A DNA stretch of 64,000 nt from JACVRW01 sp034664125 (lineage in GTDB: Bacteria > Actinomycetota > Thermoleophilia > Solirubrobacterales > Thermoleophilaceae): the NCBI GenBank assembly GCA_034664125.1, contig JAXDIG010000007.1:62001-126000 (forward strand), given 5' to 3'. The notes beneath the pieces were generated by a model that was not told the DNA's origin, ran no database searches, and saw nothing but the letters and a program-made list of their open reading frames with translations. A program made the translations under genes and the position numbers. Below, one piece after another: positions 8,225 to 16,224 of this stretch (position 1 is the stretch's first letter; each line of letters starts with the position of its first letter).

Positions 8225-9649
8225 GTGGCCGGCAGCGACGACAGCTCTATCCCCAAGGGCAGGATCCGGCGCACCGCCCAGGTCGGCTCGGTGGTCGGCA
8301 CCCAGGGGGCGCGCTACGCCGGCACGCGCGCGGCCAACCTGGCCCGCTCGCCCGAGGAGGCCGCCGACGCGCTGGAGCGCCGCCACCTCGAGGCCGCCGA
8401 GCGGATGGTGGCGACGCTCGGCCGCATGAAGGGCGCGGCCATGAAGATCGGCCAGCTCGCGTCGTTCATCGACACCGAGTTCCTCCCGCCCGAGTACCGC
8501 GAGCTCTATCAGGAGCAGCTGGCCCAGCTGCGCACGCAGGCGCCGACCATGCCCTGGAAGCAGGTGCGCAAGGTGCTCGACGAGGAGTGGGAGGAGCCCT
8601 GCGAGGAGCTGTTCGAGCAATTCGACCACGAGGCCGCGGCGGCGGCCTCGATCGGCCAGGTGCATCGCGCGGTGCTGCCCGACGGCCGGGCGGTGGCGGT
8701 CAAGATCCAGTACCCGGGCGTGGCGGACGCGATCGCCGCCGACATGCAGAACGCCGGCCTGATCCTGCGGATGGCCAAGGCGCTCGCGCCCGGGCTCGAC
8801 GCGAAGGCCGCGGCCGACGAGCTCAAGGAGCGCGTGATGGAGGAGCTCGACTACGAGCTCGAGGCTCAGAACCAGCGCGCGTTCGCGCGCGGCTACCGCG
8901 ACCACCCGTTCATCCACGTGCCGGACGTGGTCACCAGGCTCTCGACCCAGCGCGTGCTGGTGAGCGAGTGGGTCGACGGCGCGGGGTTCGAGGAGGTCAA
9001 GCAGCTGCCGCAGGCCGACCGCGACCGCTTCGGCGAGATCGTCTTCCGCTTCTGCTTCGGCTCGATCTTCCACCTGCAGCACTTCAACGCGGACGCCCAC
9101 CCCGGCAACTACCTGCTCATGCCCGACGGCAAGGTGGCGTTCCTCGACTTCGGCATGACCAAGCACCTGGACAAGGACCAGATCGAGCTGGAGATCACGG
9201 CGCTCGAGGCGATCTTCGACGACGCTCCGGAGCGGCTGCGCGTGGCGCTGCACGACCTCGGCTTCCTCAACAACCCCCAGCAGGTGGACGCCGAGCAGCT
9301 GATGGAGCACGTGAAGGTGGTCGGCGGCTGGTACATGGAGGACCGCGAGGTCAAGGTTGACTCGCGGCGGGTCATGGACGCGATCGCGGCAGTGTCCGAC
9401 CCGCGCTCCGAGTTCTACCGGCTGATGCGCCGCGAGAACCTGCCCGCCAACGAGCTGATGGGGCGGCGCATGGAATCGGGCGTGCTGGCGGTGCTGGGCC
9501 AGCTCGAGGCCACCCGCAACTGGAACCGGATCGGCCGCGAGTGGTGGTTCGCGGACCCGCCCGCCACGCCGCTGGGCGAGCAGGAGTGGGCCTATTTCGA
9601 GTCGCGCGGCGAGAAGCGCGTGCGCAAGTTCGCGGCGCGCGCGACCTGA
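8225..9649 (+). CDS. ABC1/UbiB family atypical kinase-like protein
   Basis: A 474-residue ABC1/ADCK-type protein. Diagnostic blocks are the KxGQ element (GAAMKIGQLAS), the Ala-rich loop that replaces the glycine loop (AAAASIGQVHRA), the lysine strand VAVKIQYPGV, the catalytic-type DAHPGNYLL and the metal-binding FLDFGM. Family members act as atypical ATPases/kinases in quinone and isoprenoid lipid metabolism. Here no ubiquinone gene is nearby, so the substrate is open (menaquinone would be the guess). The GTG at 8225 is preferred over an upstream in-frame ATG, because the extension would run through the hairpin repeat and the predicted promoter. Confidence 0.88.
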   Translation: MAGSDDSSIPKGRIRRTAQVGSVVGTQGARYAGTRAANLARSPEEAADALERRHLEAAERMVATLGRMKGAAMKIGQLASFIDTEFLPPEYRELYQEQLAQLRTQAPTMPWKQVRKVLDEEWEEPCEELFEQFDHEAAAAASIGQVHRAVLPDGRAVAVKIQYPGVADAIAADMQNAGLILRMAKALAPGLDAKAAADELKERVMEELDYELEAQNQRAFARGYRDHPFIHVPDVVTRLSTQRVLVSEWVDGAGFEEVKQLPQADRDRFGEIVFRFCFGSIFHLQHFNADAHPGNYLLMPDGKVAFLDFGMTKHLDKDQIELEITALEAIFDDAPERLRVALHDLGFLNNPQQVDAEQLMEHVKVVGGWYMEDREVKVDSRRVMDAIAAVSDPRSEFYRLMRRENLPANELMGRRMESGVLAVLGQLEATRNWNRIGREWWFADPPATPLGEQEWAYFESRGEKRVRKFAARAT

Positions 9650-9671
9650 CCGGCGGCGCGGGCGACGTAGG

Positions 9672-10643
9672 TCAGCGCTTGGCCCTGCGCGTGACCTGGG
9701 TCGTGAGGCTCACCGCCACGCCCGGCGCCGACAGGCGCGTGGCCTTGACGCTGAAGCGGAGCTTGCCGGACACCAGGCCGCTCACGCGCACCGTGCTGAA
9801 GGTGGTTCCGCGCCGCCGGCTCACCTTGAGCTTGCGCACCCTCGCTGAGCGCGCGACGACCTTGCCGCGCCGGATCACCCGGAAGCTCCCGATCGTGAAG
9901 GCGTCGGCCCCGTTCGCCCACGTGAGCGCGAACTGCGCGGTGTTGATCCGCTTGGGAATCGTGACCGTGTGCGCCTCCGGCTTCCCGACCTTCTTGAACG
10001 CGTCGGTGAAGCGCTTCGGCGGGGCCTGGCACGTGATCGCGCTGTTGAGGTCGAACATCGCCGCCTGCAGCTCGCTGGCCTCGTCGGCGCGCCGGTAGAG
10101 GCCACCCGTTTCGGTGGCGATCCGCTGCAGCAGCTGGTCGCCGGGCGAGCCCGCGCCCACGCCCAGACCGAGCACGTAGACGGGCGGCCCGCCAGCGTGG
10201 CCGTTCGCGTAGGGCTCGAGCGCGGTGTGCTCGCCGTCGGTGAGGAAGATGCGGCCGTTGGCGTTGGGGTTGTGCGACCCCGCGGCCGTGAAGGCGGCGT
10301 TGTAGTCGGTACCGCCACCGTCCTCGACCAGGGCCGTGCCCATGGCGGCCTTGAAGGCCGCCGCGTTGGGACCGATGACGCCCGGGCCGAACAGCGGCGC
10401 CGCGTCGCTGCCGAACTCGACAGCGCCCAGCGTGCGCTTCTCGTTGCCCTGCGTCTCCATCAGCAGCTCCATGGCGCGGATGCGCAGGTCGCTCGGGTCG
10501 CTGAACGACATCGAGCTGGAGTCGTCGATGATGGTCTCGAGGTTGTCTTTCGGCGTGCATGCCGCGGCGGCCATTCCGGGCAGCGCCGCCCCGGCAACCA
10601 GTGCGACGCTCACGAGGGCGGTGGCCTTCCAAGCGGTTCTCAT
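9672..10643 (-). CDS. Secreted von Willebrand factor A domain protein
   Basis: A 323-residue exported protein. A Sec signal peptide (VSVALVAGAALPGMAAA) is followed by a vWA domain with a complete MIDAS: DDSSS at 40-44, a Thr in GGTDYNAAF near residue 120 and an Asp in FLTDGEHT near 145. About 110 C-terminal residues form a basic beta-rich region (VTIPKRINTAQFALTW, RVRKLKVSRRR) that resembles a bacterial surface beta-sandwich repeat. It should bind a metal-dependent ligand outside the cell. No sortase motif or membrane anchor is seen, and there is no AAA partner as in MoxR-linked vWA proteins. It is monocistronic and convergent with the ABC1 gene (22 bp between stops). Function unknown. Confidence 0.75.
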   Translation of the reverse strand: MRTAWKATALVSVALVAGAALPGMAAAACTPKDNLETIIDDSSSMSFSDPSDLRIRAMELLMETQGNEKRTLGAVEFGSDAAPLFGPGVIGPNAAAFKAAMGTALVEDGGGTDYNAAFTAAGSHNPNANGRIFLTDGEHTALEPYANGHAGGPPVYVLGLGVGAGSPGDQLLQRIATETGGLYRRADEASELQAAMFDLNSAITCQAPPKRFTDAFKKVGKPEAHTVTIPKRINTAQFALTWANGADAFTIGSFRVIRRGKVVARSARVRKLKVSRRRGTTFSTVRVSGLVSGKLRFSVKATRLSAPGVAVSLTTQVTRRAKR

Positions 10644-10730
10644 CGATCGAATCGTCGGCGCGCGCGACAGCCGGACGCAGCGCCGCTGGCGGAAATCGAC
10701 GGATGTTGTGCTGCTGGAGCCGGCCGGTGC

Positions 10731-10937
10731 TTACGGCCGCTCGTGCTCCCGGGCGTCCTCGTCATCGGGCTCGGTGCCGTGCTCGAGCCCTCCGCTCGCG
10801 CCGGTTGCGTCACCCGCGCCCTTCTGGCCGGCGTCGTCGGGCGGCCCCGGGTTGTCTTCGTTGAGGGCGCCCGTCGACTCGGTCGGCTCCTCAGCGCTCT
10901 CCACCGGCTCCTCGCGTGGGTCTGGCCCAGTCTCCAT
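10731..10937 (-). CDS. Small acidic disordered protein
   Basis: Sixty-eight residues, almost all Glu, Asp, Pro, Gly, Thr and Ser (METGPDPREEPVESAEEP onward), with no predicted fold. The evidence that it is a gene is the strong GAAGGAGG ribosome-binding sequence 4 nt before the ATG at 10937, rare in this window. An in-frame start 39 nt upstream is less likely. It is unrecognised; similar charged small proteins in actinobacteria are often stress-linked, but nothing here shows that. Confidence 0.5.
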   Translation of the reverse strand: METGPDPREEPVESAEEPTESTGALNEDNPGPPDDAGQKGAGDATGASGGLEHGTEPDDEDAREHERP

Positions 10938-11132
10938 TCGTCCTCCTTCGTCGACGTTGGCGGCGCCTCGACGCACTCCGCCGAGCCCGTCCCCCTCCTC
11001 GCCTCCATACCCGGACGCCGGGGTGCAAATCTCGGCCCGCAGCCCACGGTCGTCAGCAGCTACGGGTATGTTCGTGAACTGCGTACGGATCGCTGGGCAC
11101 GGAGCCCGGCAGAAAATCTGAGGGAGAGAGAC

Positions 11133-11303
11133 ATGGCGACAGACGGTCGGACCGGCGGCAACACCGGTGGAATCGGCATCGGCGGCATCCTGGTCATCGT
11201 CGGGATCATCGTGATGCTCGTGTGGAGCTTCGTGCTCGGGCTGATCATCACGCTCGTAGGACTGATCGCCTTCGGCGGCTTCGCTCGCGGGAAGTGGTAC
11301 TGA
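11133..11303 (+). CDS. Small single-helix membrane protein
   Basis: Fifty-six residues: a Gly/Thr-rich head (MATDGRTGGNTGGIGIGG), then one long or two short hydrophobic helices (ILVIVGIIVMLVWSF and LGLIITLVGLIAFGG), ending in a basic ARGKWY tail. A GAGGGAGAGAG purine run directly before the ATG is a good ribosome-binding site. About 195 bp of apparently non-coding sequence precedes it, enough for its own promoter. It is convergent with prs (16 bp between stops). I do not recognise a family. Confidence 0.6.
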   Translation: MATDGRTGGNTGGIGIGGILVIVGIIVMLVWSFVLGLIITLVGLIAFGGFARGKWY

Positions 11304-11319
11304 CCCCGGCGCCGGAACG

Positions 11320-12354
11320 CTAGAAGAGCTGGTTCTCGCCGGCGAAGATCTCGGACACCGAGTCGTCGGTGAAGATGCGGCGGATCGAGTCCTCGAGCAC
11401 GTCGGCGCAGGTGAGCTGGGTGATCAGGCCGGGTGCGCCCTCGTTGAGCGGCACCGTGTCGGTCACGACGATGCCCGACAGCGGGCCGTTCGCGAGGATC
11501 TCGAAGGCGTTGCCCGAGAACAGCCCGTGGGTGGCCACCGCGAACACCTCGTTGGCGCCCTCGTCGAGGACCGTCTGGGCGGCGGCGTTGAGCGTGCCGC
11601 CGGTGGCGATGATGTCGTCGACGATCACCGCCGTCTTGTCCTTGACGTCGCCGATCACGTAGCCGATCTCGGCCACCTGCTGCGCCGGCCGCTCCTTCTC
11701 CATGAGCGCGTAGGGCGCGCCCACCTTCTGCGCGAACTTGCGCACCAGCTTCACGCGGCCGGCGTCCGGGGCGATGATCACCAGTTCGCGCTTGGCGAGC
11801 CGGTCCTGCACGAACTGCGTGAGAATCGGCATCGCGGTCATGTGGTCGACCGGCTTCGAGAAGAACCCCTGTAGCTGGCCGGCGTGGAGGTCCATGGCGA
11901 CCAGGCGGTCGATGCCGGCCGTCTCGAGCACGTCGGCCACGAGGCGTGCGGAGATCGGCTCGCGCGGGGCCGACTTCTTGTCCTGGCGCGAGTAGCCGTA
12001 CCAGGGCGTGACCGCGACGATCCGGTGCGCCGAGGCGTGCTTGGCCGCGTGCACCATCAGCAGCAGCTCCCAGAGGGCGTCGTTCACGGTGAGGCCCTCG
12101 CGCGCCGAACCGCAGACCGACTGCACGACGAACAGGTCGGCGCCGCGGATGGACTCCGCGTAGCGGCAGTAGACCTCGCCGTCGGCGAACGTCTTCAGCC
12201 CGGCGTCCGTGAGCTCGACACCCAGCCGGTCGGCGATCTTGCCACCCAGCTCCAGGCTCGACCTCCCGGCAGTGACCATCAGTCGCTTCTCGTAGCCCGC
12301 CGTGATGCTCGTAGCCGGCGCCACCCCTGCCTCCGTCTCGAGAGCCGTGCTCAC
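11320..12354 (-). CDS. prs: Ribose-phosphate pyrophosphokinase (PRPP synthetase)
   Basis: A 344-residue class I PRPP synthetase (ribose 5-phosphate + ATP to PRPP + AMP), feeding nucleotide, His and Trp synthesis. Visible motifs are the ATP-binding YGYSRQDKK, the divalent-cation DLHAGQLQGFF and the PRPP loop VIVDDIIATGGTL (about residues 238-250). The first roughly 20 residues are an extra tail compared with E. coli Prs. The GTG start overlaps the glmU stop (GTGA), the common actinobacterial glmU-prs pairing. Confidence 0.96.
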   Translation of the reverse strand: MSTALETEAGVAPATSITAGYEKRLMVTAGRSSLELGGKIADRLGVELTDAGLKTFADGEVYCRYAESIRGADLFVVQSVCGSAREGLTVNDALWELLLMVHAAKHASAHRIVAVTPWYGYSRQDKKSAPREPISARLVADVLETAGIDRLVAMDLHAGQLQGFFSKPVDHMTAMPILTQFVQDRLAKRELVIIAPDAGRVKLVRKFAQKVGAPYALMEKERPAQQVAEIGYVIGDVKDKTAVIVDDIIATGGTLNAAAQTVLDEGANEVFAVATHGLFSGNAFEILANGPLSGIVVTDTVPLNEGAPGLITQLTCADVLEDSIRRIFTDDSVSEIFAGENQLF

Positions 12355-13724
12355 TGCGAATCCTCCTCAACGCGGTCCGAGTAACCCTCGATGTTCTTCT
12401 GCTCCGGCCGGGCGACCCCGAGCGCGCCCTCCGGCACGTCGTCGGTGATCGTCGAGCCGGCACCAGTGTACGCGCGATCTCCGACGTCCACCGGGGCGAC
12501 GAGCGACGTATGGACGCCGGTCTTCACGCTCTTTCCGACCTTGGTGCGGTGCTTGCTCCGGCCGTCGTAGTTGGCCGTGATCGTGCTGGCGCCGAGGTTG
12601 CTTGCCTCGCCCACGTCGGCGTCGCCGATGTAGGACAGGTGAGGCACCTTGGCCCCCTCCCCGATGTCCGAGTTCTTGACCTCGACGAAGGTGCCGATCT
12701 TGGCGCCCTCGCGCACCACCGTGCCTGGGCGCAGGTAGGCGAACGGGCCGACGCTCGCCTGCTCGTGCACCTCGGCCTCGACGAGGAAGGAGTGCACCAC
12801 GCTGGCCGCGTCGCCGATCACGGAGTCGCGGGCGGTGGTATGCGGGCCGATCGTGCAGCGGCCGCCGACGCTCGTGTCTCCGAGGAGGCTCACGCCCGGC
12901 CCGACCACCGTGTCCACTCCAATCCGCACACCGACCTCCACCCTCGTACTGCCCGGGTGCAGGAAGGTCACTCCTGCGCGGGCGTGCTCCTCGAGGATGC
13001 GCCGCTGCGCGAGCTCCTCGGCCTCCATCAGGCCGGCGCGGTCGTTCACGCCGTGGGAGATGTCGAGGTCGTCGGTCCTGCAGGCGACGATGCTCGCCCC
13101 GTCCGCCAGGAGCAGCGGGAAGACGCCGGTGAGGAAGCGCTCGCCGTTCTGGTTGGTCACCCGCTCGAGCCCCTCGAACAGCGCCGGCGCCTCGAAGACG
13201 TAGGTCCCCAGGTTGATCTCGCGGATGGCCAGCTCCTCCGGAGCCGCGTCTTGGGTGTGCTTGGTTTCGACGATGCGCTCCACCTCGCCCTGGCCGTCGC
13301 GGACGATGCGGCCGTAGCCGGCCGGGTCCTGAAGCTCGGTGGTCAGCAGGGTGGCGTCGGCGCCGGCCTCGCGGTGGTGGCGCAGCAGGTCGCGGATCTG
13401 ATCGGCCGTGATGAGCGGGTGGTCCCCGGACAGCACCAGGAAGGGCCCCGGTTCGACGGCGTCGCGGGCGGCGAGCACAGCGGAACCCGTGCCCTCGCCG
13501 TCGCGCTGCTCGGCGACCTCGACCTCGTCGGGCAACCCCTCCACGACGCCGTCGCCGGGCCGGACGACGGCCACCACCCGGGTCGCGCCCGCCGCACGCG
13601 CGGCGTCCACGACCCACTCGATCATGGGCTTGCCGCAGATCCGGTGGAGAACCTTGGGAACGTCCGACCGCATCCGGGTGCCCTGGCCGGCGGCCATGAT
13701 GAGGACCGTGAAGGGCTCGGTCAT
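12351..13724 (-). CDS. glmU: Bifunctional UDP-GlcNAc pyrophosphorylase / GlcN-1-P acetyltransferase
   Basis: A 457-residue GlmU making UDP-GlcNAc for peptidoglycan. The N-terminal uridyltransferase domain (1-230) has the nucleotide loop MAAGQGTRMRSDVPKVLH and GEGTGSAVLAA-like elements. The C-terminal acetyltransferase domain is a left-handed beta-helix of hexapeptide repeats, with the SYIGDADVGEASNLGA and TITANYDGRSKHRT blocks. The start is ATG. TACCCT lies 9 nt upstream and no Shine-Dalgarno is seen. It is divergent from tRNA-Gln, with 52 bp between them. Confidence 0.96.
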   Translation of the reverse strand: MTEPFTVLIMAAGQGTRMRSDVPKVLHRICGKPMIEWVVDAARAAGATRVVAVVRPGDGVVEGLPDEVEVAEQRDGEGTGSAVLAARDAVEPGPFLVLSGDHPLITADQIRDLLRHHREAGADATLLTTELQDPAGYGRIVRDGQGEVERIVETKHTQDAAPEELAIREINLGTYVFEAPALFEGLERVTNQNGERFLTGVFPLLLADGASIVACRTDDLDISHGVNDRAGLMEAEELAQRRILEEHARAGVTFLHPGSTRVEVGVRIGVDTVVGPGVSLLGDTSVGGRCTIGPHTTARDSVIGDAASVVHSFLVEAEVHEQASVGPFAYLRPGTVVREGAKIGTFVEVKNSDIGEGAKVPHLSYIGDADVGEASNLGASTITANYDGRSKHRTKVGKSVKTGVHTSLVAPVDVGDRAYTGAGSTITDDVPEGALGVARPEQKNIEGYSDRVEEDSQ

Positions 13725-13733
13725 TCAGGTGCG

Positions 13734-13739
13734 AGGGTA
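13734..13739 (-). promoter_or_regulatory. Predicted -10 element of glmU-prs
   Basis: TACCCT on the minus strand, 9 nt before the glmU ATG, with no ribosome-binding site between. Confidence 0.45.
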
Positions 13740-13759
13740 CCGGCGAAGCCGCCAGGACC

Positions 13760-13765
13760 TATCCT
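13760..13765 (+). promoter_or_regulatory. Predicted -10 element of tRNA-Gln
   Basis: TATCCT, 11 nt before the first tRNA base, matches the hexamer found before several protein genes here. No convincing -35 is visible. Confidence 0.35.
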
Positions 13766-13776
13766 CAGGCAACCAC

Positions 13777-13850
13777 TGGGGAGTGGTGTAACTGGCGAGC
13801 ACGGGGCACTTTGGATGCCCAGGAGGTGGGTTCAAGTCCTCCCTCCCCAG
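13777..13850 (+). tRNA. tRNA-Gln (anticodon TTG)
   Basis: A 74-nt cloverleaf. The acceptor stem TGGGGAG (13777-13783) pairs fully with CTCCCCA (13843-13849), with discriminator G at 13850. The anticodon stem GGGCA/TGCCC closes the loop CTTTGGA, giving anticodon TTG (13811-13813), which reads CAA. The D-arm is GTG/CAC and the T-loop is TTCAAGT. CCA is not encoded. The T-stem GTGGG/CCTCC has a T-C mismatch and a G-T pair, which is unusual. glmU next to tRNA-Gln is a common actinobacterial arrangement. Confidence 0.88.
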
Positions 13851-13871
13851 CCTTTCGGTCGCGCGGTTATG

Positions 13872-13885
13872 CGAACATACGTTCG
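13872..13885. promoter_or_regulatory. LexA-type SOS box overlapping the HNH gene start
   Basis: CGAAC-ATAC-GTTCG is a perfect 14-bp palindrome of the Gram-positive LexA operator form (CGAAC-N4-GTTCG). Its last base is the first base of the GTG start codon of the HNH endonuclease gene. A bound repressor would block initiation directly. Confidence 0.6.
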
Positions 13886-14622
13886 TGCCACGCGTCGGAC
13901 CTAGGTACAAAGAGAGCGAAGCTCGCGCGGCGATCGGGTCGTCCAAGTCTTGGTCGGAGGCGCTGCCACGGCTCGGCATGTGCCATACCGGCGGAGCCCA
14001 TCACGTGCTCAAGAAGTACGCGGCTCTCTGGGGGATCTCGACCGACCACTTCGATCCGTACGCCGCGGTTCGCGGGGTTTCGCAGCCGCGGCCCCTCGAC
14101 CAGATCCTGGTCGAGGGCTCGACCTTCGATCGCGGTCAGCTGAAGAAACGCCTCTACCAAGCGGGGCTCAAGGAACGGATCTGCGAACTCTGCGGTCAGG
14201 GGGAAGTCTGGCGTGGCGCCGTCATGGGCATGATCCTCGACCACATCAACGGCGTCTCGAACGACAACCGGCTCACGAACCTCCGGATTGTGTGCCCGAA
14301 CTGCGCCGCGACGCTCGACACCCATTGCGCGCGCACTCGCCGGGTCACCCGCGCCGAGCTGCGCTGCCTTCGCTGCGGCACCACATTTCGCCCGAAGGCC
14401 GCCTCCCAGCGCTACTGCTCACGGGAGTGCGGCTCTCGGTGGGATCGCTCGGGAATTCCTCGTCCTGGCGCCCGCCGAGTCGACCGGCCTCCCTACGCCC
14501 AGCTGATGCGGGAAGTTCGAGCGCTCGGATTCTGCGCCACGGGACGCCGTTACGGCGTGTCCGACAACGCGATCCGCAAGTGGATCCGGGCGTACGAGCG
14601 GGAGGTGGGAGAGGCCGCGTAG
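13885..14622 (+). CDS. HNH endonuclease with zinc ribbon and C-terminal HTH
   Basis: A 245-residue HNH-family nuclease. The N-terminal part (about 8-56, SKSWSEALPRLGMCHTGGAHH) looks like a small DNA-recognition module. The HNH core spans 100-147 with CELC, LDHINGVSNDNRLTNLRIVCPNC split over 118-140, and H147. A second four-Cys zinc element follows (C161, C164, C178, C182), then a C-terminal helix-turn-helix-like stretch (YGVSDNAIRKWIRAYE). It begins 34 bp after tRNA-Gln, and a perfect SOS box overlaps its GTG start. There is no methylase or recombinase partner. Free-standing HNH genes of this build are often phage- or intron-derived homing or repair nucleases. Its cellular role is unknown. 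Confidence 0.8.
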   Translation: MPRVGPRYKESEARAAIGSSKSWSEALPRLGMCHTGGAHHVLKKYAALWGISTDHFDPYAAVRGVSQPRPLDQILVEGSTFDRGQLKKRLYQAGLKERICELCGQGEVWRGAVMGMILDHINGVSNDNRLTNLRIVCPNCAATLDTHCARTRRVTRAELRCLRCGTTFRPKAASQRYCSRECGSRWDRSGIPRPGARRVDRPPYAQLMREVRALGFCATGRRYGVSDNAIRKWIRAYEREVGEAA

Positions 14623-14684
14623 CTCTCCGCATGGCCGACCGGCCGCAGGTGGAGCGGAGGCGGCCGCGCCTCTGGCGCGCGGGC

Positions 14685-15989
14685 CTAGCGGTCCTTGCGC
14701 TCCCGGGGCACGCGGCCGGCCTCGGCGCCCCGTTCGTGGGCCGGGCCGCCGGGCGGCACGATGCCGAGCACGCGCATCGCCTTAAGCCCCAGCGACAGCC
14801 GCTCGCGGCCGTCCGTGGACCCCACATCCAGAGACGTCAGCTCCTTCACGCGCTCGAGCCGGTAGCGGATCGTGTGGCGGTGGGTGAACAGTCGCTCGGC
14901 CGTGCCGGCGACGTTTCCGTCAGCGTCGAGGAACGTCTCGAGCGTCCGCACAAGCTCGGTTTCGTACTGCTCGTCGTAGGCCACCAGCGGGGCGACCGTC
15001 TCGTCGAAGAACCCCTCCAGCTCGGTGGGGTCCTCGCTCATCGCCGGCAGCAGCAGCCGGTACGCGCCGGTTTCCTCGAATGACAGCTCCGTCAGCCCGC
15101 GGGCCTCGGCCACGTTCGCGGCCAGCAGCGCCTCGGCGCCGGCGCGGTGCAGGTCCGCGGGATCGCTCGCGTGGCGGCTGCGGGCCACAGCGATCGTGAA
15201 GCCCGGCAGCCCCGCCTCCAGCTCGCGCACCACGGCGGCGGCGGTGCGCTTGGCCGCAGCCGCGTCGTCCGCCGGTGTGAGGATCACCAGCTCGCGCTCG
15301 AGCCTTCCACCGGCGTCCTCGTTCGGACCCTGGCCGTGGCGCGTCCAGCCCGCCTTGGCGAGCGCCGCCAGGGAGGCTCGCTCCACGCCGCGGGCGCCGC
15401 GCTCCGCCACCGTCAATGCGCGCGCCCGCCAATCGCCCTCCTCCGGGTGCTGCGGCCGCGCCCGGACGACGATCACGCTGGCGCCGGCCGCGACGTCGCA
15501 GCCGAGCTCGCCGGCGCGCGCGACTATGTTCTCGCGATCGGTGATGCGCCTGGCAAGCAGGTCCTGCAGGAAGTCGCCGACGGCCGCCCCGGTGGCGCGC
15601 TCGGGGGCCTTGGCGCGATCGACCTCGAGGCCGATCAGGTTCGCGACCAGACGCAGCAGCGCGGGGTGCGGCGGCTCGCCGCGCGTCCGGTAGCGCAGCT
15701 GGCCCACGGGCAGCTCGGCCACGCGCAGCTCCACGCTCTCGGTGCCGCCCTCGCCGGCCATCACGGCGCGCTCGTCCTCGGTCGACGCGCAAGCGACCGC
15801 CAGCACGCTGCTGGCGGCGTCGACCACGATCACGCTGGCGTCCAGGGCACGACCGGCCGCGCGGGCGACCTCGGGCAGGCCCGCACCGGACTCGACGGCG
15901 TCGGAGACCTCGTCGAGCGACTCCAGGAAGGAGCGGGACTCGGAGGGCGCCGAGCGGGCGGCACCGGCGTGTCGCGCGGGCGAGGGCAT
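14685..15989 (-). CDS. PucR/CdaR family transcriptional regulator
   Basis: A 434-residue regulator. A sensory, GAF-like N-terminal region (about 25-125, SVIVVDAASSVLAVA) is followed by a CdaR GGDEF-like region. The family's C-terminal helix-turn-helix lies at about 365-400 (VAGTAERLFTHRHTIRYRLERVKELTSLDV). Family members activate catabolic genes (purine, glycerate or fatty-acid related) in response to a small molecule. No obvious catabolic target adjoins it. It is the last gene of the run from metG, 10 bp after a small membrane protein, and is convergent with the HNH gene. Confidence 0.85.
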   Translation of the reverse strand: MPSPARHAGAARSAPSESRSFLESLDEVSDAVESGAGLPEVARAAGRALDASVIVVDAASSVLAVACASTEDERAVMAGEGGTESVELRVAELPVGQLRYRTRGEPPHPALLRLVANLIGLEVDRAKAPERATGAAVGDFLQDLLARRITDRENIVARAGELGCDVAAGASVIVVRARPQHPEEGDWRARALTVAERGARGVERASLAALAKAGWTRHGQGPNEDAGGRLERELVILTPADDAAAAKRTAAAVVRELEAGLPGFTIAVARSRHASDPADLHRAGAEALLAANVAEARGLTELSFEETGAYRLLLPAMSEDPTELEGFFDETVAPLVAYDEQYETELVRTLETFLDADGNVAGTAERLFTHRHTIRYRLERVKELTSLDVGSTDGRERLSLGLKAMRVLGIVPPGGPAHERGAEAGRVPRERKDR

Positions 15990-15999
15990 CAGGGCGCCA

Positions 16000-16224
16000 T
16001 CACGCGTACTGGTCGTATGACCACACGACGGCCAGCCCGATCCCCGCGCCGATGCCGAGCAGCGTGCCCAGGATGAACAGCGTCAGGAAGGCCGCGGAGA
16101 GCTTTTCCCACATCCGCCCGTAGCAGCGCCACGCCGGGGCGGCGATCAGCACCAGCCAGCACGACACCACTACGCCGGCGGCCAGCGCGATGGCGATCTC
16201 GGTCGAGGAGAAGTCGAGGTTCAT
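16000..16224 (-). CDS. Small two-helix membrane protein
   Basis: Seventy-four residues with two hydrophobic helices (IAIALAAGVVVSCWLVLIAAP and LSAAFLTLFILGTLLGIGAGIGL) joined by a basic loop. It ends in a short hydrophilic tail, VVWSYDQYA. The ATG at 16224 overlaps the stop of the DedA-PAP2 gene as ATGA, so the two are translationally coupled. Not recognised; the coupling suggests a role in the same membrane-lipid process or simply operon packing. Confidence 0.65.
   Translation of the reverse strand: MNLDFSSTEIAIALAAGVVVSCWLVLIAAPAWRCYGRMWEKLSAAFLTLFILGTLLGIGAGIGLAVVWSYDQYA

Noticed and set aside
11041..11132. GGGTAT near 11065 as a sigma-B-type -10 before the small membrane protein gene
   Set aside because: The matching GTTT -35 element is absent and the distance to the start is long.
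13811..14143. Alternative frames over tRNA-Gln and the HNH gene start
   Set aside because: They cross the tRNA and lack protein-like composition; the HNH frame has clear zinc and HNH motifs.
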